Below, piece after piece: positions 10,991-23,056 of a stretch of DNA of 64,000 nucleotides. The position numbers were made by a program, and so were the translations under genes. Under the pieces are notes generated by a model that was given only the letters and a program-made list of their open reading frames with translations, made no database searches and was not told the DNA's origin. Location: contig OY986437.1 of the NCBI GenBank assembly GCA_963920525.1, forward strand, positions 57,493,330 to 57,557,329. Direction: 5' to 3'. The DNA comes from Dichetophora obliterata. Its lineage: Eukaryota > Arthropoda > Insecta > Diptera > Sciomyzidae. Position 1 is the first letter of the stretch. The number at the start of each line of letters is the position of its first letter.

Positions 10991-12830
10991 CTTGTCACAC
11001 AGAAAAAATGTACAGTAAATTCTACCGATACGAACGGTAAACTGTCGATTGAAAACGAGCCAAAGATGAAAATTGTAAATTCTACCGTTAGAAATTGTAA
11101 CCGAAATTGTAACCTACTGTAAACCTTGTTGAGTAACAGTCTTACGGTAGCTCTATCGCAGAAGTTTTTTAATAACATTTTTTAGAGTGCATGTACTGCA
11201 CAACATGTTAGCTAACAAATTTACAATAGCTCTACTATAGAAATTGTTGAATAACAATTTTAACTCTGGATTTACTATGAAAATTCTAAGGTTATAATTA
11301 TACAGTACTTTTACCGCGAAAGATGTTAAGTAACAATTTCTACAGTGTTTCTTCTGTAATACTAACAAGAATTCATACATTTTTTGTATTCGTTTAAAAA
11401 AAAAAATTGGTTTGGATACCAGTTTTTATCATACCCCATAACACTTTTGCTATGCATTTACTTTAGAAATTTTTAGAACATATTTGGAATTATGAGAAAA
11501 GCATGTTCGTTGAAAAAATGTTACCTGCACACTTTAACTGTTCGAAACCCTAAGATTTACTGTCACAATTGTTAGGTTACAATTTTCGCTCGGTAATTTT
11601 AAACGAACAAATAGTAACTGTGCAACTACAATGGACATAATGGACCGATTTAAACATTTAGACCCTGCAGTGTAAGACTCATCAGCAGTAAAAAATGATT
11701 AGTCTTTATACTAGTTAAAACAAAGTAGTTTATATTTTGCCATGATTTACTCGTTGCAAAAATAGTTTAAATCCAACAAGCTTATGTCAAGTCGCAATAT
11801 ACCAGTTGTAAAACTAGCCAAAATCTAACTATATTACATATTGTTAAAGTCAATCAGTTCCACAACCAGTTGGGGCTAGATAAATTTTGGAATACTTTAA
11901 AGTTATGCAAATATTCAATCCAGCAATAGTCCTTGCGTTCGTCACGACCGTAGATCTATGGCGAACTATCTTTATTAATGAAAGTTTCCGATTCCAAGAT
12001 AGCAATTATATTATGAACAAATCCTGACAACATATGAATAAATTTTTCTTTCATTACACTCATGTACCTTATGAACTTTCAAAAATTTACTTTTGTATCA
12101 AATAATAAAACTCTATGTAAAATACAAGCATCAAATGCAGACGATAAAAATTAAAACATTCATTAAACTTTTCGTAAATATGCAATAAATATTATTATTA
12201 AAATTTCCTTTCATTATACTCATGTACTTTATGAACTTTAGAAAAAGTACTTTTATATGAAATAATAAAACGCTTTGTAAATTTTACTTGAATTTTTCTA
12301 AATAGCCGATTTAGTAGAAGTTCCAATTTCAGAAGATAAATTGCCGAATAAAGTATTAGTTGAATCATTGGTTTGATGCAAATTAGTAGTTGTAAATAAA
12401 CATGACTATTTGCTAGCCACTCAGGAAAGGCTAAACTAGAAACTAGTTAAAATTTGGCAATATATGATTAACTTATATTCATTACAAATTAGAATTTAAC
12501 TAACTATAACTATTTATATTACAAACTAGTTTTCATCTGTTCAGAATGGGATAGTTGATATTTCTTTTGACATTGCCATGCTAAAAATACCAGTTAGGTA
12601 TATGAAAAAATAATGATATTGAACTAGTACTGCTCAGTTTTCAACTAGTGTTCAGACTGGTTTTAAACTAGTTGATTACATTGAAGGGGACTTATAGTTA
12701 AAATTGTTAAGTTACAATTTTTGATCTGTAATTTCAAACGAAAAAATAGTAACTGTGCAAAAACAAAGGTTTTGACGGTAAAGTGACTGCAAATACCGTT
12801 TAAATTAACCGATGAGATTTTTTTGTGTGC
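10991..12830. mobile_element. Repeat-rich insertion within the 68-bp tandem repeat
   Basis: Ends are roughly inverted: CACACAGAAAAAATGTAC near 10996, and GCACACAAAAAAATCTCATC as the right-end reverse complement. The interior has degenerate subterminal units of the type GTTGARTAACAATTTT plus TAGCTCTAC at 11129-11350. A direct pair at about 11565-11630 and 12695-12765 shares AAATAGTAACTGTGCAA. A second direct pair lies at about 12049-12124 and 12207-12280. Many ACTAGTT words occur at 11700-12680. No protein is encoded. A non-autonomous element is likely; the exact ends and target duplication are unresolved. Confidence 0.5.
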
Positions 12831-12894
12831 ATCTGCTGCAACATAGCTTCAGTTAATACTTAATAATGAATTAATCAGATTTTGTACCAACGGG

Positions 12895-12972
12895 TCTTGG
12901 ATTAGTGGCTTGTATGTTGAACTGACGTTCTAAAGGGAAAAAGTTCGATTCTCACTGGTTACAAAGAAATAT
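12895..12972 (+). repeat. Degenerate tRNA-like sequence
   Basis: TTGGATTAGTGGC resembles an A box, and AAGTTCGATTCTC about 40 bases later resembles a B box. The arms do not form a convincing cloverleaf. It is probably a tRNA-derived SINE head or a chance match. Confidence 0.35.
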
Positions 12973-13295
12973 TTTTAATTTTATATCCTTTTGTTATCAT
13001 AGACGTAAGCAAAAACAAAACATCATTCTTAGAAAAAGGTGTATGGAAAAAAGTGTCATTTTTAAGATATAACTCAAGCAAATCACAAAACTAGGCATAA
13101 AAAGCTTCGCTTCAGAAACAAAAAAATCTTTATTATTTTACACTGAAACTATAAAAAATAATGTCTCACAAAAAAAAAATTAAATAAAAACTGCGTGTCC
13201 AATTAAATTGCATCAGAAGAAATGCTTGCAGTTCTCTGGCATACGGCTATGCACTCTAACTGGTACGCCATGGCCACCAGTTTCAACAAATTTTG

Positions 13296-13550
13296 TTTTA
13301 TTTCAATTGATCTATTCTGAATTTTAATTATCCTTCTCTGAATTTTAGTTTATTTTTTATGAATATAAAGTTATCTCTTCTGAATTTCAATTGTTATAAT
13401 CTAAATTTCTAAAGGATTTCTGAAATTCATTCGATTTATCTTAAATTTTAATTCTAATCCTTTTAGAATGTCATTTGATCTTTTTTGAATTAAATTTATC
13501 TTTTACTTATTTAAATTGAACTTTTTTAAACTTAAGTTAATCTTTTATAA
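13296..13550 (+). repeat. Degenerate 21-bp repeat block 1 (GATCTATTCTGAATTTCAATT)
   Basis: This block contains about ten diverged copies of a unit centred on TTCTGAATTT and AATTGATCT. The same unit makes up blocks at 18884-19345, 20788-20878, 27050-27300 (opposite strand), 27575-28050 and 29085-29360. Confidence 0.65.
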
Positions 13551-14920
13551 AAACAATTAGATATGGTGTATCGCAATTAGTAAATCCTTTATTTTTATAA
13601 TTATATGCAAGACAATAAACCACAAGAAATATTCTGTAAAACTTGTTAATTTTTTTGTTACAATTCTAATTAAATAACTTGTTTTTCTAAAACAAAAGAA
13701 AAAACTTCTAATTTGTGTCAAAAATATATATATCATGCAAAAATAAATCCCTGAAAACTTAACACTACGGCAAAAAAAAATAATGTGGCAGCTCTGGATA
13801 ACATATTCGCCGCAATCATTAACTAAATCTTAAGCAGCTGTTTATCAACAAATCAACAGCTGTTCGTAATAAAACGTGAAACTAAGTTATAAAATTACAA
13901 GAGAAATTAAGAAATAATGTTGTCAGCAAATAAATTGCAAAACTATGGTGTGGCAAAATAGAGTGACCTAACCGGAGTGAAAAAGTGACACACATGAAAT
14001 AATATTTATTTAAAGCAATCATTACAAGAGTGTCAAAATAAATTTCAACTAATTTCGGGTACAGTACTTTAAGTCTTATGCATTATAAATAAAGCAGAAC
14101 CTATTAAATTCTCGCAATGTTTTAAAAATAGTGAAGTTTTTCAGATGCATATGTTAAAATGTTTGTATCCAGCACAAAGTATAAAATATATAATTATTTT
14201 TGTTTCCATGAAAAAACAAATTTGTTGTCTAAACAAGATCAACATTGAAAACAGCTTCATAACAAAAGCCAAACAATAACAACAATGCAAATGAATTTAT
14301 AACAGTGCTGCCACTTTACCCTTATTTCGGTTTAAATGTTGGCGCGAACTAGTTTAACCCCTTTTTGTGAGGAATAGCTCTTTAGTGTGTTATTTGTTGT
14401 TTGTTTTTTGCTGTTTCATTTTGTGCGGAGCCGCATTAGTTTCCATTATTTATTTTAGTCTATCTATCCTTCTCAGTCATTCTATCTATCTATCTCTGTT
14501 GCTCTTCCACCCTCATCTATCAAATTATATTCATACACATTTTCATTTCATATAAATAACAACTTTATTAGCTGCTCAGGCCAAGCAACTTTTTGGATTT
14601 TGTAAACATAGCAAAAGTTGGTTCGGCTGGGCCAAAAAAGTTTAAGAGAGAGAGATCTTGGTGGATTTGGTAGAGATGCACATCAGAGATATAGAGAGTT
14701 GTCAACAAATTGGCAACCGACAACAAGTTAGTGAACCGTACAAGAGATTACAATAGTAGAACACCAAAGGCGTATAGATATCACTGCTACTGGAAGATAG
14801 TGAAGGATTGAAGTGTTTGTGTAGGGCGCTGATTTCTAAATGCTACTCAAATCTGCGACTTAACACAAGTGTGCAAGATTTTTGGAAAGTTAAGAATTCA
14901 GCCTGGATTAACATGGTTAT
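13551..14920. other. Unassigned DNA with a short TATC microsatellite
   Basis: AT-rich with no supported gene. A TCTATC-type microsatellite lies near 14458-14500. The frames at 14367-14555 and 14808-15011 are low-complexity or repeat-derived. Confidence 0.4.
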
Positions 14921-14923
14921 GCA

Positions 14924-15003
14924 GGATGTCCCAGACCTAGAGGATTATAATGTGGGGGGAGGGGTTATTTCTTGTGATGAGACGAACACAAAATCGTTTG
15001 AAT
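14924..15003 (+). repeat. Repeat arm matching 18167-18245 in inverted orientation
   Basis: The words GAGGATTATAATG and CTTGTGATGAGACG find partners in the reverse complement of 18167-18245 (GGGGATTATAATG, CTTGTGATGAGATG). The similarity stops at both sides, so this is a pair of dispersed repeat fragments and not clearly the two ends of one element. Confidence 0.55.
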
Positions 15004-15261
15004 GGGGGTGATCGCAAATTTCCCCTTTTTCACATTGCATTGAGGTACCAAATGCAAGCACCGCTACTTTGTTTTATTTTTGCTTGCAAGAAGAAGTAAG
15101 ATCGGAAAATCGTTTTTATACATAAAACCATTGCTCTGAGGTTAAAAAATGTATAGTGGACTTATAGAAAATATTAAAGGAAAAAACTGAATCATACAAC
15201 ATAGTGAAAAGCTTGCTGTTTTTTTGAGAAAATTGCCTCGAAAGTTAAATTTTATAAGAAT

Positions 15262-16276
15262 ACTAGCAAGTCCCCGCTGCTTCGCCTGCGATAAAAATAT
15301 TAAACACCATGTAAAAATGTTAAATCTTAGAATTTAAGTATTTATTTATATTGAATCAAATTCTAAATATAAAAATTATTGTGTTTGTTTTGTTTGATTA
15401 TGTAAAAATGTTATAAATATTAAAAAAATTACTTTATTTAATTTTAATATTTTATTTAAACTGTAAATGTTATGATGACATAAATTTACCTGGCTTTTTT
15501 TTTACATATGAAAATATATATATTCTTAAATTTAATAAAAAGACCGTTATAATGACATCCAATTATGGCGATATCTCAAAAACTATAGAATTTCTCAATG
15601 CAAAACAATGCATTTTTGTATGGACAGTCGTTTATTAATAAAATTAACGGTAAAAATTAAAATCTTTTCTTTTCAGAAATATTTTGTATGGATATAAGGT
15701 ATGTTTTAAAAAACCTGTTATTATGACATTAAAATCATTGCGATATCTCAAAACTATAAATTTTCTCAGTATAACTCATTTTCTTAAGCCTCAGAATGAG
15801 AAAAAAACGATTCAAATTTCATGTTTTGACTTAGCAAGCAAACATTTCCGCCATTTTCAAATCGATTTTCATCAAATTTTCTTTGCTTGAAAGTTCAATT
15901 AACTAAATCGGGCAAATGATGACACTAAACTAAAACCTATTGCGCTTTGCTTTACTCCAAGCTTATCCCCCGGAAAGTGGACTTAACTAAAGTGGGTCAT
16001 GTCCATTTTTAGTAAAGTTAGCGAACGTAACGATACAACGTAGATTACCAATTTCTAGTCTCATACGACCAAAATTGTCTGAAATATAGCATTTTTTGCA
16101 AAAAGTGGGCATGAAAAGTAGACGTGGCAAATCTAACATAGCATATTACGACTAAGTTGAAATAACAAATCGTTGATACCTATATCGTGTTAATCGGTTG
16201 AGTGGTTCTTGCGTGATTGTCAAACATCTGTGCAGTGTTAGAACGCTTTTATATACATATTTGTATAGATATACTA
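15262..16276 (+). repeat. Dispersed dipteran repeat ending in a TATAGAT-type tail
   Basis: It starts with ACTAGCAAGTCCCCGCTGCT. Its 15980-16276 part matches 50370-50798: shared words are CTGAAATATAGCATTTTT-like, AAAAGTAGACGTGGCAA and GAGTGGTTCTTGCGTGATTG. It ends near TTTGTATAGATAT. It has no coding capacity. Other pieces of the family lie at 17930-18012, 50280-51213 and 57221-57300. Confidence 0.55.
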
Positions 16277-16286
16277 ACACAATCTC

Positions 16287-16617
16287 ATAGCCGATACACA
16301 TTGACTGCGACTAGCGACGAACGCCAATTGTCAAAAAATAGAACGCATGTTTTGTTATGAAGATGTATTTCTTGAAGACGGCACGACAAAGAGAGAACAC
16401 GACCACAATTGTTGCTGCCGCAGACTTCAATCTATTTCTAATTTGATAGACGACAAAAGCGAACATAGAAGAGTTTGTTTATGTTTTGTATGAAATACAG
16501 ATTGTCGCTGTTGCATTCATTATAATCAAGTCGTCGAGAATACTGCGACATTTCTCTCTGACGGCAAGTTTTCGTTTTGTCGGTGGACGACTGTTGCAGT
16601 CAATGTGTATCGGCTAT
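16287..16617. mobile_element. MITE with ATAGCCGATACACATTGACT ends
   Basis: ATAGCCGATACACATTGACT at the left is repeated exactly as the reverse complement of the right end. Imperfect similarity continues inward (GCGAC/GCAAC, GTCGTC-type words). It is 331 bp with no open frame. The target duplication was not identified. Confidence 0.8.
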
Positions 16618-16886
16618 CAAGTGGGGAAAAGCTGACTGGCAAGGCTGCAAAAGATACTTAATGCTTATAACTAAATTCTGGCAACTCCCTTCAAAACATT
16701 TGCAAAGAAAATTAATCAACAATGTATGAAAGCAAGAATCTCAATGAAAGTAAAGCTGGATTCACTGGTCACCTTCAGCATGTTTTGCAATTTTTTTTTA
16801 TATGAAGTTTTCGCTCAGAGAGAAAAATTTCTGCACGCTCTCAACTTGATTAACATTATTTTAAATCACACAAAAACATGCTGAAG

Positions 16887-17702
16887 CATGGCAGAATTAG
16901 AGAAGGTATATGCCATGGTGTAAGAAATAGAGGTGTTAGTGAGTTTTTGACAACACCATGAATTTCATTGCTTCTGTCAAAAAATTGAGAGCGAAAGAGC
17001 GGAACTGTTGATAGTTGTCAAATTGTGTTATTTGTTTGAGTTGCTAGGTGAAGTGCTATAGTTTTTATTGTGCGAATTAAGTGTAAATAAATATTTCATA
17101 CAATTAATTGTGCCGTGTTGTGTTGACAAAAAGTTATTGCAGTTGTTTTCGCCGATTTGCCAAGTTTGTCATTATATGTTTTTTCAGTTTTTTCAGAAAC
17201 GTGCGCTAGAAGGTGCCGCCGACATGAAGCTTTGGCCAGCATGCAAATTGTCTTGCATTCACATCATTTTTTTTTGTTGCATATCGCACAGCGTCTCATA
17301 TATTTTTTTATTGTTTTCCATTTCACTTCATTCTCACTTTAATCTCTGTAAAAATCTTATAAACTTGCAGAAAGATACGAATTTAACAAAATTTGTTTTC
17401 ATTGCAATTCACCATCAGCTGTTTTTGACAAAAGCGGGGAAACATAATTTTATCATATTGAGAGAGAAGTGTCAAACTCACTAACACCTCTATTTCTTAC
17501 ACCATGGTATATGCATTTCAGACTGCGCTCTCTTTCTCATAGCCAGAATTGTCAAACTCAAGCATTTTGCTATTCTTGCCTATTTTCGCTTTCTTATCGC
17601 ATTCTCATCGTTTTCAGATTTTGTATGAGCTGTCAACTTCGTTTTGACAGTTGCGGCAGTCTCCCTCTCCAAAATGCATATACCTTCTCTAATTCTGCCA
17701 TG
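16887..17702. mobile_element. Middle element of the nest, 8-bp TSD TGCTGAAG
   Basis: Ends are CATGGCAGAATTAGAGAAGG and its exact reverse complement, with the terminal repeat running about 27 bp to TATATGC. TGCTGAAG at 16879-16886 recurs at 17703-17710. Without the inner insert and its duplication the element is about 215 bp, so it is non-autonomous. An 8-bp duplication with CA...TG ends suggests the P or hAT superfamily. Confidence 0.88.
16914..17506. mobile_element. Innermost element of the nest, 8-bp TSD GTATATGC
   Basis: Ends are CATGGTGTAAGAAATAGAGG and its reverse complement, with the repeat extending about 33 bp to GTTAGTGAGTTT. GTATATGC at 16906-16913 recurs at 17507-17514. The 593-bp interior contains chance open frames (17068-17484) but no recognisable transposase. 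It lies inside the middle element, so it is the youngest of the three. Confidence 0.9.
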
Positions 17703-17732
17703 TGCTGAAGGTTATCAGTGAATTCAGCTTAA

Positions 17733-18012
17733 CTACACAACATGGCTGTCGTGTTATATTGAGAGAAGCTCTCTCGACAAAGAGAGAAAAGCTTTGTTTG
17801 CTTTGTTATATTGTGCTGCTGGTTGAAGCCATCAAATAAAATGCGTGATTTTGTAATAATTAAAAAATACATTTTTCGAAAAACTTGGTAAGCTATAACA
17901 ATCTATATTATCATAGGAATCGAATAAAAAAAGAATTATCAAACCGGTTCAGCGGTTACCGAGCTTATTCAGGATCAATTTCGTGAGTCTCTTTTTATAT
18001 AATAGTATAGAT
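17733..18012 (+). repeat. Second fragment of the TATAGTATAGAT-tailed repeat
   Basis: The sequence at 17940-18012 (AACCGGTTCAGCGGTTACC, then a TATATAATAGTATAGAT tail) parallels the 3' part of the copies ending at about 16276 and 50798. Confidence 0.5.
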
Positions 18013-18166
18013 AAAGCGTCTTTTTCTAAAGCTCATAAATTTTGTAGTTGTGACCTTATGGCAAAAATTTGTATTTAATTTATGGCGCTAGTATTTAATT
18101 TAAAGGAAATTTAAATTTCTTTCCAAAAAATTACTAAATTTTGTAATTGGTGTTTTGGTATGCCAG

Positions 18167-18245
18167 CCATGCGATTTTCTGTCCATCTCATCACAAGGAA
18201 TCACTCCCTGCATTATAATCCCCTACGTCTGCGACGCCCTGCATT
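18167..18245 (-). repeat. Inverted partner of 14924-15003
   Basis: On the minus strand it reads GGGGATTATAATG and CTTGTGATGAGATG in the same order as the + strand copy at 14924-15003. Confidence 0.55.
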
Positions 18246-18883
18246 TTGTGTTAAGCTAGCAGGCCGCTAGGGATGATTTCTTAAAAATGTTATTATTTAA
18301 TTAAGTATATTTAGTTTTAAAATTGAAAAATAGCCCTATATAAATCTGTAGCACAAATATGATATTTTAAAATTTTTTCATAAAAATTTTCCCAGTATTT
18401 TCAGAGTAAAGTGATAACATTAAATTTGCACTTCAATATTATATGATAGTATAGATAATAGTACAGATATTACATATATAAAAGGTTTTCAAATTTTTTT
18501 GTTCCTCTTCACCACCATTATTTGGTGTTAAAAATTCATTTGGTTGTGACATTCAAGACAAAAATTATTATAAGTTTGTATTTTGTACTTCAAATGATTA
18601 AATATTATTGGAATTCGGTCGACTTTTTTAAAACTAAGATATTAACATTATAGAAATGTTGATTAACATCAGCTTTTGGTTTTCAATTCGAATTTAGGGT
18701 TCAATCTAAATTAACAAAATGCACAATTTTTTATTAACTTGACCAACAAAATGGACCAAATGCACAATCAATTACAAGGATAGAAGTCTTGGAAAACATT
18801 TGAATAATGTTCGTCTTGCATATGACCACGCCAAGATTATATTTATTTTAATGGCAGTGATAGATTTAAATTTGTATATATAA

Positions 18884-19345
18884 ATGGATTTTTTTCTGAA
18901 TTTCAATTGAACTATTCTGAATATCAATTGATCTTTTCTGAATTTAAAATAGAATTTCTGTCTTTCAATTATTCGATGCATTTCAAATGGACTTTCTGAA
19001 TTTTAGCTGATCTTTTCTGAATTGCATCTGATCTATTCTGAATTTCAATTGATCTTCCCTAAACTTCAGATCATCTTTTCTGAATTCGAATGAGTCTCTT
19101 CTGTATTTTAATTAAGAATTCTTAAATTCAAATTATCTTTTCTGTATTTCAATTAATCTACTACAAATTTCATTTGATTTTTCAAAAATTCAATTGATCT
19201 GTTATGAATTTTAATTGATCTATTCTAAATTTTATCTTTTTTATTCTGAATGTCATTCGATCTTTTATGAATTACTCATTAATCTTTACTTACTTTAAAA
19301 CTACCTTTTTAATTGATCCTTTCAGAATTTTAATTAATTTTGATA
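18884..19345 (+). repeat. Degenerate 21-bp repeat block 2
   Basis: This block contains about twenty diverged units of the CTGAATTTCAATTGATCTNTT type, with spacing varying between about 20 and 30 bases. It is the largest block of the family outside Ipk1. Confidence 0.7.
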
Positions 19346-19550
19346 GTTAATTGTGACCTATTCTTTGAAATTTTAAATGTTTTTTGGTCAAGGTCATAAG
19401 TAGTTGAACATTTGGTTGTGCAAATAGCCACCTATCAGTTATACACCAGGTTCTAGCGAAGCAAAAAAAACTCGTTTCAATTCTATGGTGTACTTCGGCA
19501 AACTCGTCGAACCCAAATGAATAGCGAAACAAATAAGAAGCAACTGCAAC

Positions 19551-20540
19551 CATAGTTGCCAGTTTTGTGGGAAATTTTAGTTGCTGTGGGAAATGGGAAT
19601 TCCCATGGGATATTTTTAATTTTATGGGATATTTTTTCCCACGTGGGAATATTTTTTCCCATGTGGAATTTTTTCCCACGAAAAGATAGATTATTTTCTG
19701 GAAGATAGATAACATCGAGTCGAGTTGGACTCTTTAATTTCTTTTTGACATTTTTGTTGCTTCTTTTGTAAGTAAAATTGCGAAAAATGGATATTAATAA
19801 GAAATAAGAGAAATTTTATGCTGAATTGAATTAGTTTAAAACAAAATGCAGCAAACGTTTAAAATGTTGACAAGTCAATATGTGTCTCCATGGCGAGTTG
19901 ATCCAGAGTTAGCACCGGCTTAACTCGCCATGAAACGTAGAATATATTAAAAAAGCATATTTTGCGAATATTCCCACTTTTATGCACAGAAATGAACACA
20001 CTCAAACATGTAAATGAAAGCAAAAACAAAATTTAAAAATGCAACCGTTTGATATATAACCTCTAATTAGTTCCTTGTGTTCGAATTGCGCTGTCGTGTT
20101 TTTTGTTTTGTATTTAAACTGCGTTTTTAAGTGTGTGAGAACAAGTTATTATCAAATAATAACTTTAGAATTTGAAAGTGTACATAAGCAAGTTATTATT
20201 ATATAATAAACTTTTTAAAATATTTGCCTAAATGTGAAAAAATGGCTTTTAGAAAGAGGAAGCTACCCAAAAGTAGCTAAATTAAATAAATTAAGGAAAG
20301 TAAAGAAAATATAGATAAAAGCCATACACAGTTTTTGAAAATGCAAAGCTTATGCTTATGTATGTTCTGTAACTTTTATAACTGCTTGATTTTTTAAATT
20401 TAATTGAATTGCATTTGTTAATGGCTGTGCGAATTTTTCATTGTTGTAGGAATTCTTTTTCTGTAATTTCCCACTTGGGAATTTTTTCCCACGCTATGGA
20501 AAATAGAGTATTTTTGTGAGAATCAAAACTGGCAACTATG
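19551..20540. mobile_element. Non-autonomous element with CATAGTTGCCAGTTTTG ends and 8-bp TSD
   Basis: CATAGTTGCCAGTTTTG begins at 19551 and its exact reverse complement ends at 20540. The flanking 8-mers are ACTGCAAC (19543-19550) and ACTGCGAC (20541-20548), a duplication with one later change. Both subterminal regions carry TTTTTTCCCACG / CGTGGGAA words, densest at 19560-19680, which could be binding-site clusters. No transposase is present in the 990 bp. P-like or hAT-like. Confidence 0.82.
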
Positions 20541-20787
20541 ACTGCGACAGACACACAATCCCTTGTAGAGTTTAATACTTAATGTAAAATATTTACTGCT
20601 CATAAGACTTAACCAGTGGGATGGTTACAGCTGAACTCAAGACTACTGAAGAGAAAATGTAGCGATTTCCGAAACAGGTTGTCTAGTCTGCTATGTGATT
20701 GACTCTATACAGGTTTGTTTTTGGGGTTGTTGCTTTCTTGAACTTTACTTGATCTGATTGATAGCTCATAATTAAAATCATATCATC

Positions 20788-20878
20788 TTAATAATTTTTT
20801 TCTAAATTTCTATTGATTGTTTTCAATTGAATTTTTCGGAATTTCAATTGATGTTTTCTGAATTATAATTAGAGATGG
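20788..20878 (+). repeat. Degenerate 21-bp repeat block 3
   Basis: Three or four diverged units, including GGAATTTCAATTGATGTTTT and CTGAATTATAATTA. Confidence 0.55.
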
Positions 20879-21058
20879 TGTAGTCACTGATTAATTTAGC
20901 CTCATATAAGAGAAAATGATTAATCTACATAAGCATCAATGTAATACCTAAATTGTATTAAAATTAAAAACAAAATTTTTTATAAAAGTCTTAAGTCCTT
21001 CGCTTGTACTAAAATGTAATCAAAATTGAACTTAAAATCTTTGTAAGCCTTTGCTTGT

Positions 21059-22165
21059 ACTAAGGCTTATTCTATTTATTGGATAGGTAACAACTGCGGC
21101 CACACAATTATTCTGAACTCGTCTGCACCCGACAAAACAGACTACTGTGTGCCGTGCTTAAATTTTGAAAAGAACTACGTAGTTCTCATCCCTTCACGGC
21201 TAGACTGGGCAAACGAAATCCCCCTTAAAACTTCCGGCATAAAAATCTTCACAGATGGATCCAAACTTCGAGAGCAAGTAGGGGGAGGTATTTACTCCCA
21301 GGATCTCGAAATCGAAGCGTCCTTTAGACTTCCTAACTATTGTAGTGTCTACCAAGCGGAAATGATGGCTATTCACGAAACCACTAAGATTCTAGGTCAA
21401 AAAGGCCTTGAAGGAAAGAGTATTTCCATCTTTTCAGATAGCCAAGCTGCACTGAAAGCACTGAACTCAAATATTGACAACTCTAAAACTCTCACTGAGT
21501 GCCGCAGATCTCTTAACAAGATGGCAAGGCTACTCAGGACTCACCTCATATGGGTACCCAGACACAGGGATATCGAGGGCAACAATTTAGCCGACGAATT
21601 GGCAAGGAAGGGTACGACCTCTAACACCCTCTTAAATGAGGACTTTATTGGTATACCCATTTCCTCCTATAAACTCCAGCGCAAGAACAGATCCTTAGGT
21701 CTTACACAAGAATGCTGGGAACACCTTGATACATGTAGGATAACTAAGCTAACATGGCCTACCTACGACTTAAAACGCACCAACTCACTACTTGAGTTAA
21801 GCAGGGTAAACCTGTCAAAAATAGTAGGAATCCTAACGGGTCACTGCCTGATCGGAGCGTATGCTCTTCGGTTGGGAGTTGCATCAAACGATTTCTGCAA
21901 AAGCTGCAGATGTGAGGAGGAGGTAGAAAATGTTCAGCACCTCCTCTGCGAACATTCGGCTCTATAATGGCAACTCTGGGCTTTCCTTTTTTAAATGGAG
22001 ATCAAGCATATCCTTAAATTCATTATACGCTCGAACTGGTTTGAGGAGGGAAATCTCTACTAGGTTTTAAAGAGATTATGTGGTATCACAACGGGCCTGC
22101 ACTGGCCTAAGTGTACGAGTCGTCTATCGGCGCAGCCACCTTTACGTAACCTACCTAACCTATGA
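21059..22165 (+). mobile_element. 5'-truncated non-LTR retrotransposon (I/LOA type) with RNase H
   Basis: It comprises the RNase H and C-terminal end of a LINE ORF2 (see 21149-21967) plus a 3' tail to about 22165, ending in ACGTAACCTACCTAACCTATG. The reverse transcriptase and everything upstream are missing, as expected of incomplete target-primed insertion. The base composition is clearly more GC-rich than the flanks. A flanking target duplication was not found. Confidence 0.8.
21149..21967 (+). pseudogene. LINE ORF2 C-terminus: RNase H domain and Cys-rich tail
   Basis: The frame is open from about 21080 and runs to the TAA at 21965. RNase H motifs, numbered from 21149, occur in order: FTDGSK (about residue 34), AEMMAIHET (about 70), FSDSQAALK (about 96) and the late H/D segment VPRHRDIEGNNLADELA (about 136-152). 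These supply the Asp-Glu-Asp-(His)-Asp set that cuts RNA from RNA:DNA hybrids during element copying. The tail has CKSCRC and HLLCEH, the zinc-binding type end of such ORF2 proteins. After the stop, a shifted frame still reads IKHILKFIIRSNWFEE, which suggests a frameshift near 21965. There is no ATG and no reverse transcriptase, so it cannot work alone. Confidence 0.85.
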
Positions 22166-23056
22166 CTTATTCTAGGTTTTCTAACTGTGTATGTTTTTTT
22201 ATATTGAACATAAATTAAAAAGTCCAAAAAAATGCTTACAACCTACAATTAACGGAAGAAAAAAAAATGACACTTGTTACGGCGTTTTTAAAGTTTACAT
22301 CTAAGTATAATTTTATATGAGTTAATAGCATTTAACCCTGGATAAGCAATAAAATTTCTAATACGTTATAACCAATGTTAGTTAATTCGACTAAAAAGCT
22401 CCAAAACTCGTTTTTGAACTTAAAATACAATGAGATCTTAGGCTTTCTTTTTATATTTGACATATTTTGATAAGCTACTTATTTCATCAGTTCGAAAAAA
22501 AGAGAGCAATGTTAGTCGAAACTCATGCATAAAATTCTCAACTTTAGAATGAAATTCTCAATTCTATTAAATAAGAACTGGAATATAACTGCTCATTATA
22601 AGAATTTTCATTATACCATTTTTTTCTTCTAAACAATACTTTAGAATGCTTAACTCAAGCAAATTAACATTAAATTTATATATTCTAGAATAAAGCAAAA
22701 GCCTTTTTCTATACAAGAAAATCATTTCTCTGTTAAATGATAAGAGAAGACTTTAAAATATATTGCTTTGACATAAGTGTTTTGTATCTATAGAAAAATT
22801 TCAACTAACGAAAAAAGGAGCAAATAAGTCTCATAAGAACAACAATACTTTCGCAAATCTTGTATATTTATAGCTGTTCTGTAGGAAATGTTTCAACGAA
22901 TATACTGTAGATTCTGTTCTCGTGTCTTTACATCATATGGGCGCCCCATAGCTTACTGAGCGCTCTCGGAGCATAACTTTTCATATGTACACAAAGCTCA
23001 CAACAGAAGAGAATACAGTTCAGTTGTGCGCTGACGGTTATGCTGTAAAAACCTAT
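22166..23056. other. Unassigned AT-rich DNA
   Basis: No gene, clear terminal repeats or tRNA-like signals were seen. A small palindromic patch, CATATGGGCGCCCCATAG, sits near 22935. Confidence 0.4.

Larger units (their letters stand above)
16752..17732. mobile_element. Outer element of a three-level nest
   Basis: Left AAGCTGGATTCACTGGTCAC pairs with right reverse complement AAGCTGAATTCACTGATAAC, and both continue into CTTCAGCA. Without its inserts the element is only about 165 bp. The second element (16887-17702) interrupts it within the right-hand copy of that terminal repeat. Confidence 0.75.

Noticed and set aside
13210..13290. Minus-strand tRNA-like/SINE head (GGTGGCCATGGCGTACCAG)
   Set aside because: It resembles the head of the SINE at 63408 for a few bases, but no B box or SINE body follows.
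17068..17484. Overlapping + strand open frames as possible genes
   Set aside because: They lie wholly within the innermost MITE of the nest, have biased composition and show no transposase motifs.
18884..19345. 21-bp repeat block as a CRISPR-like array
   Set aside because: Units are degenerate and contiguous without unique spacers, the DNA is eukaryotic, and no Cas genes exist.
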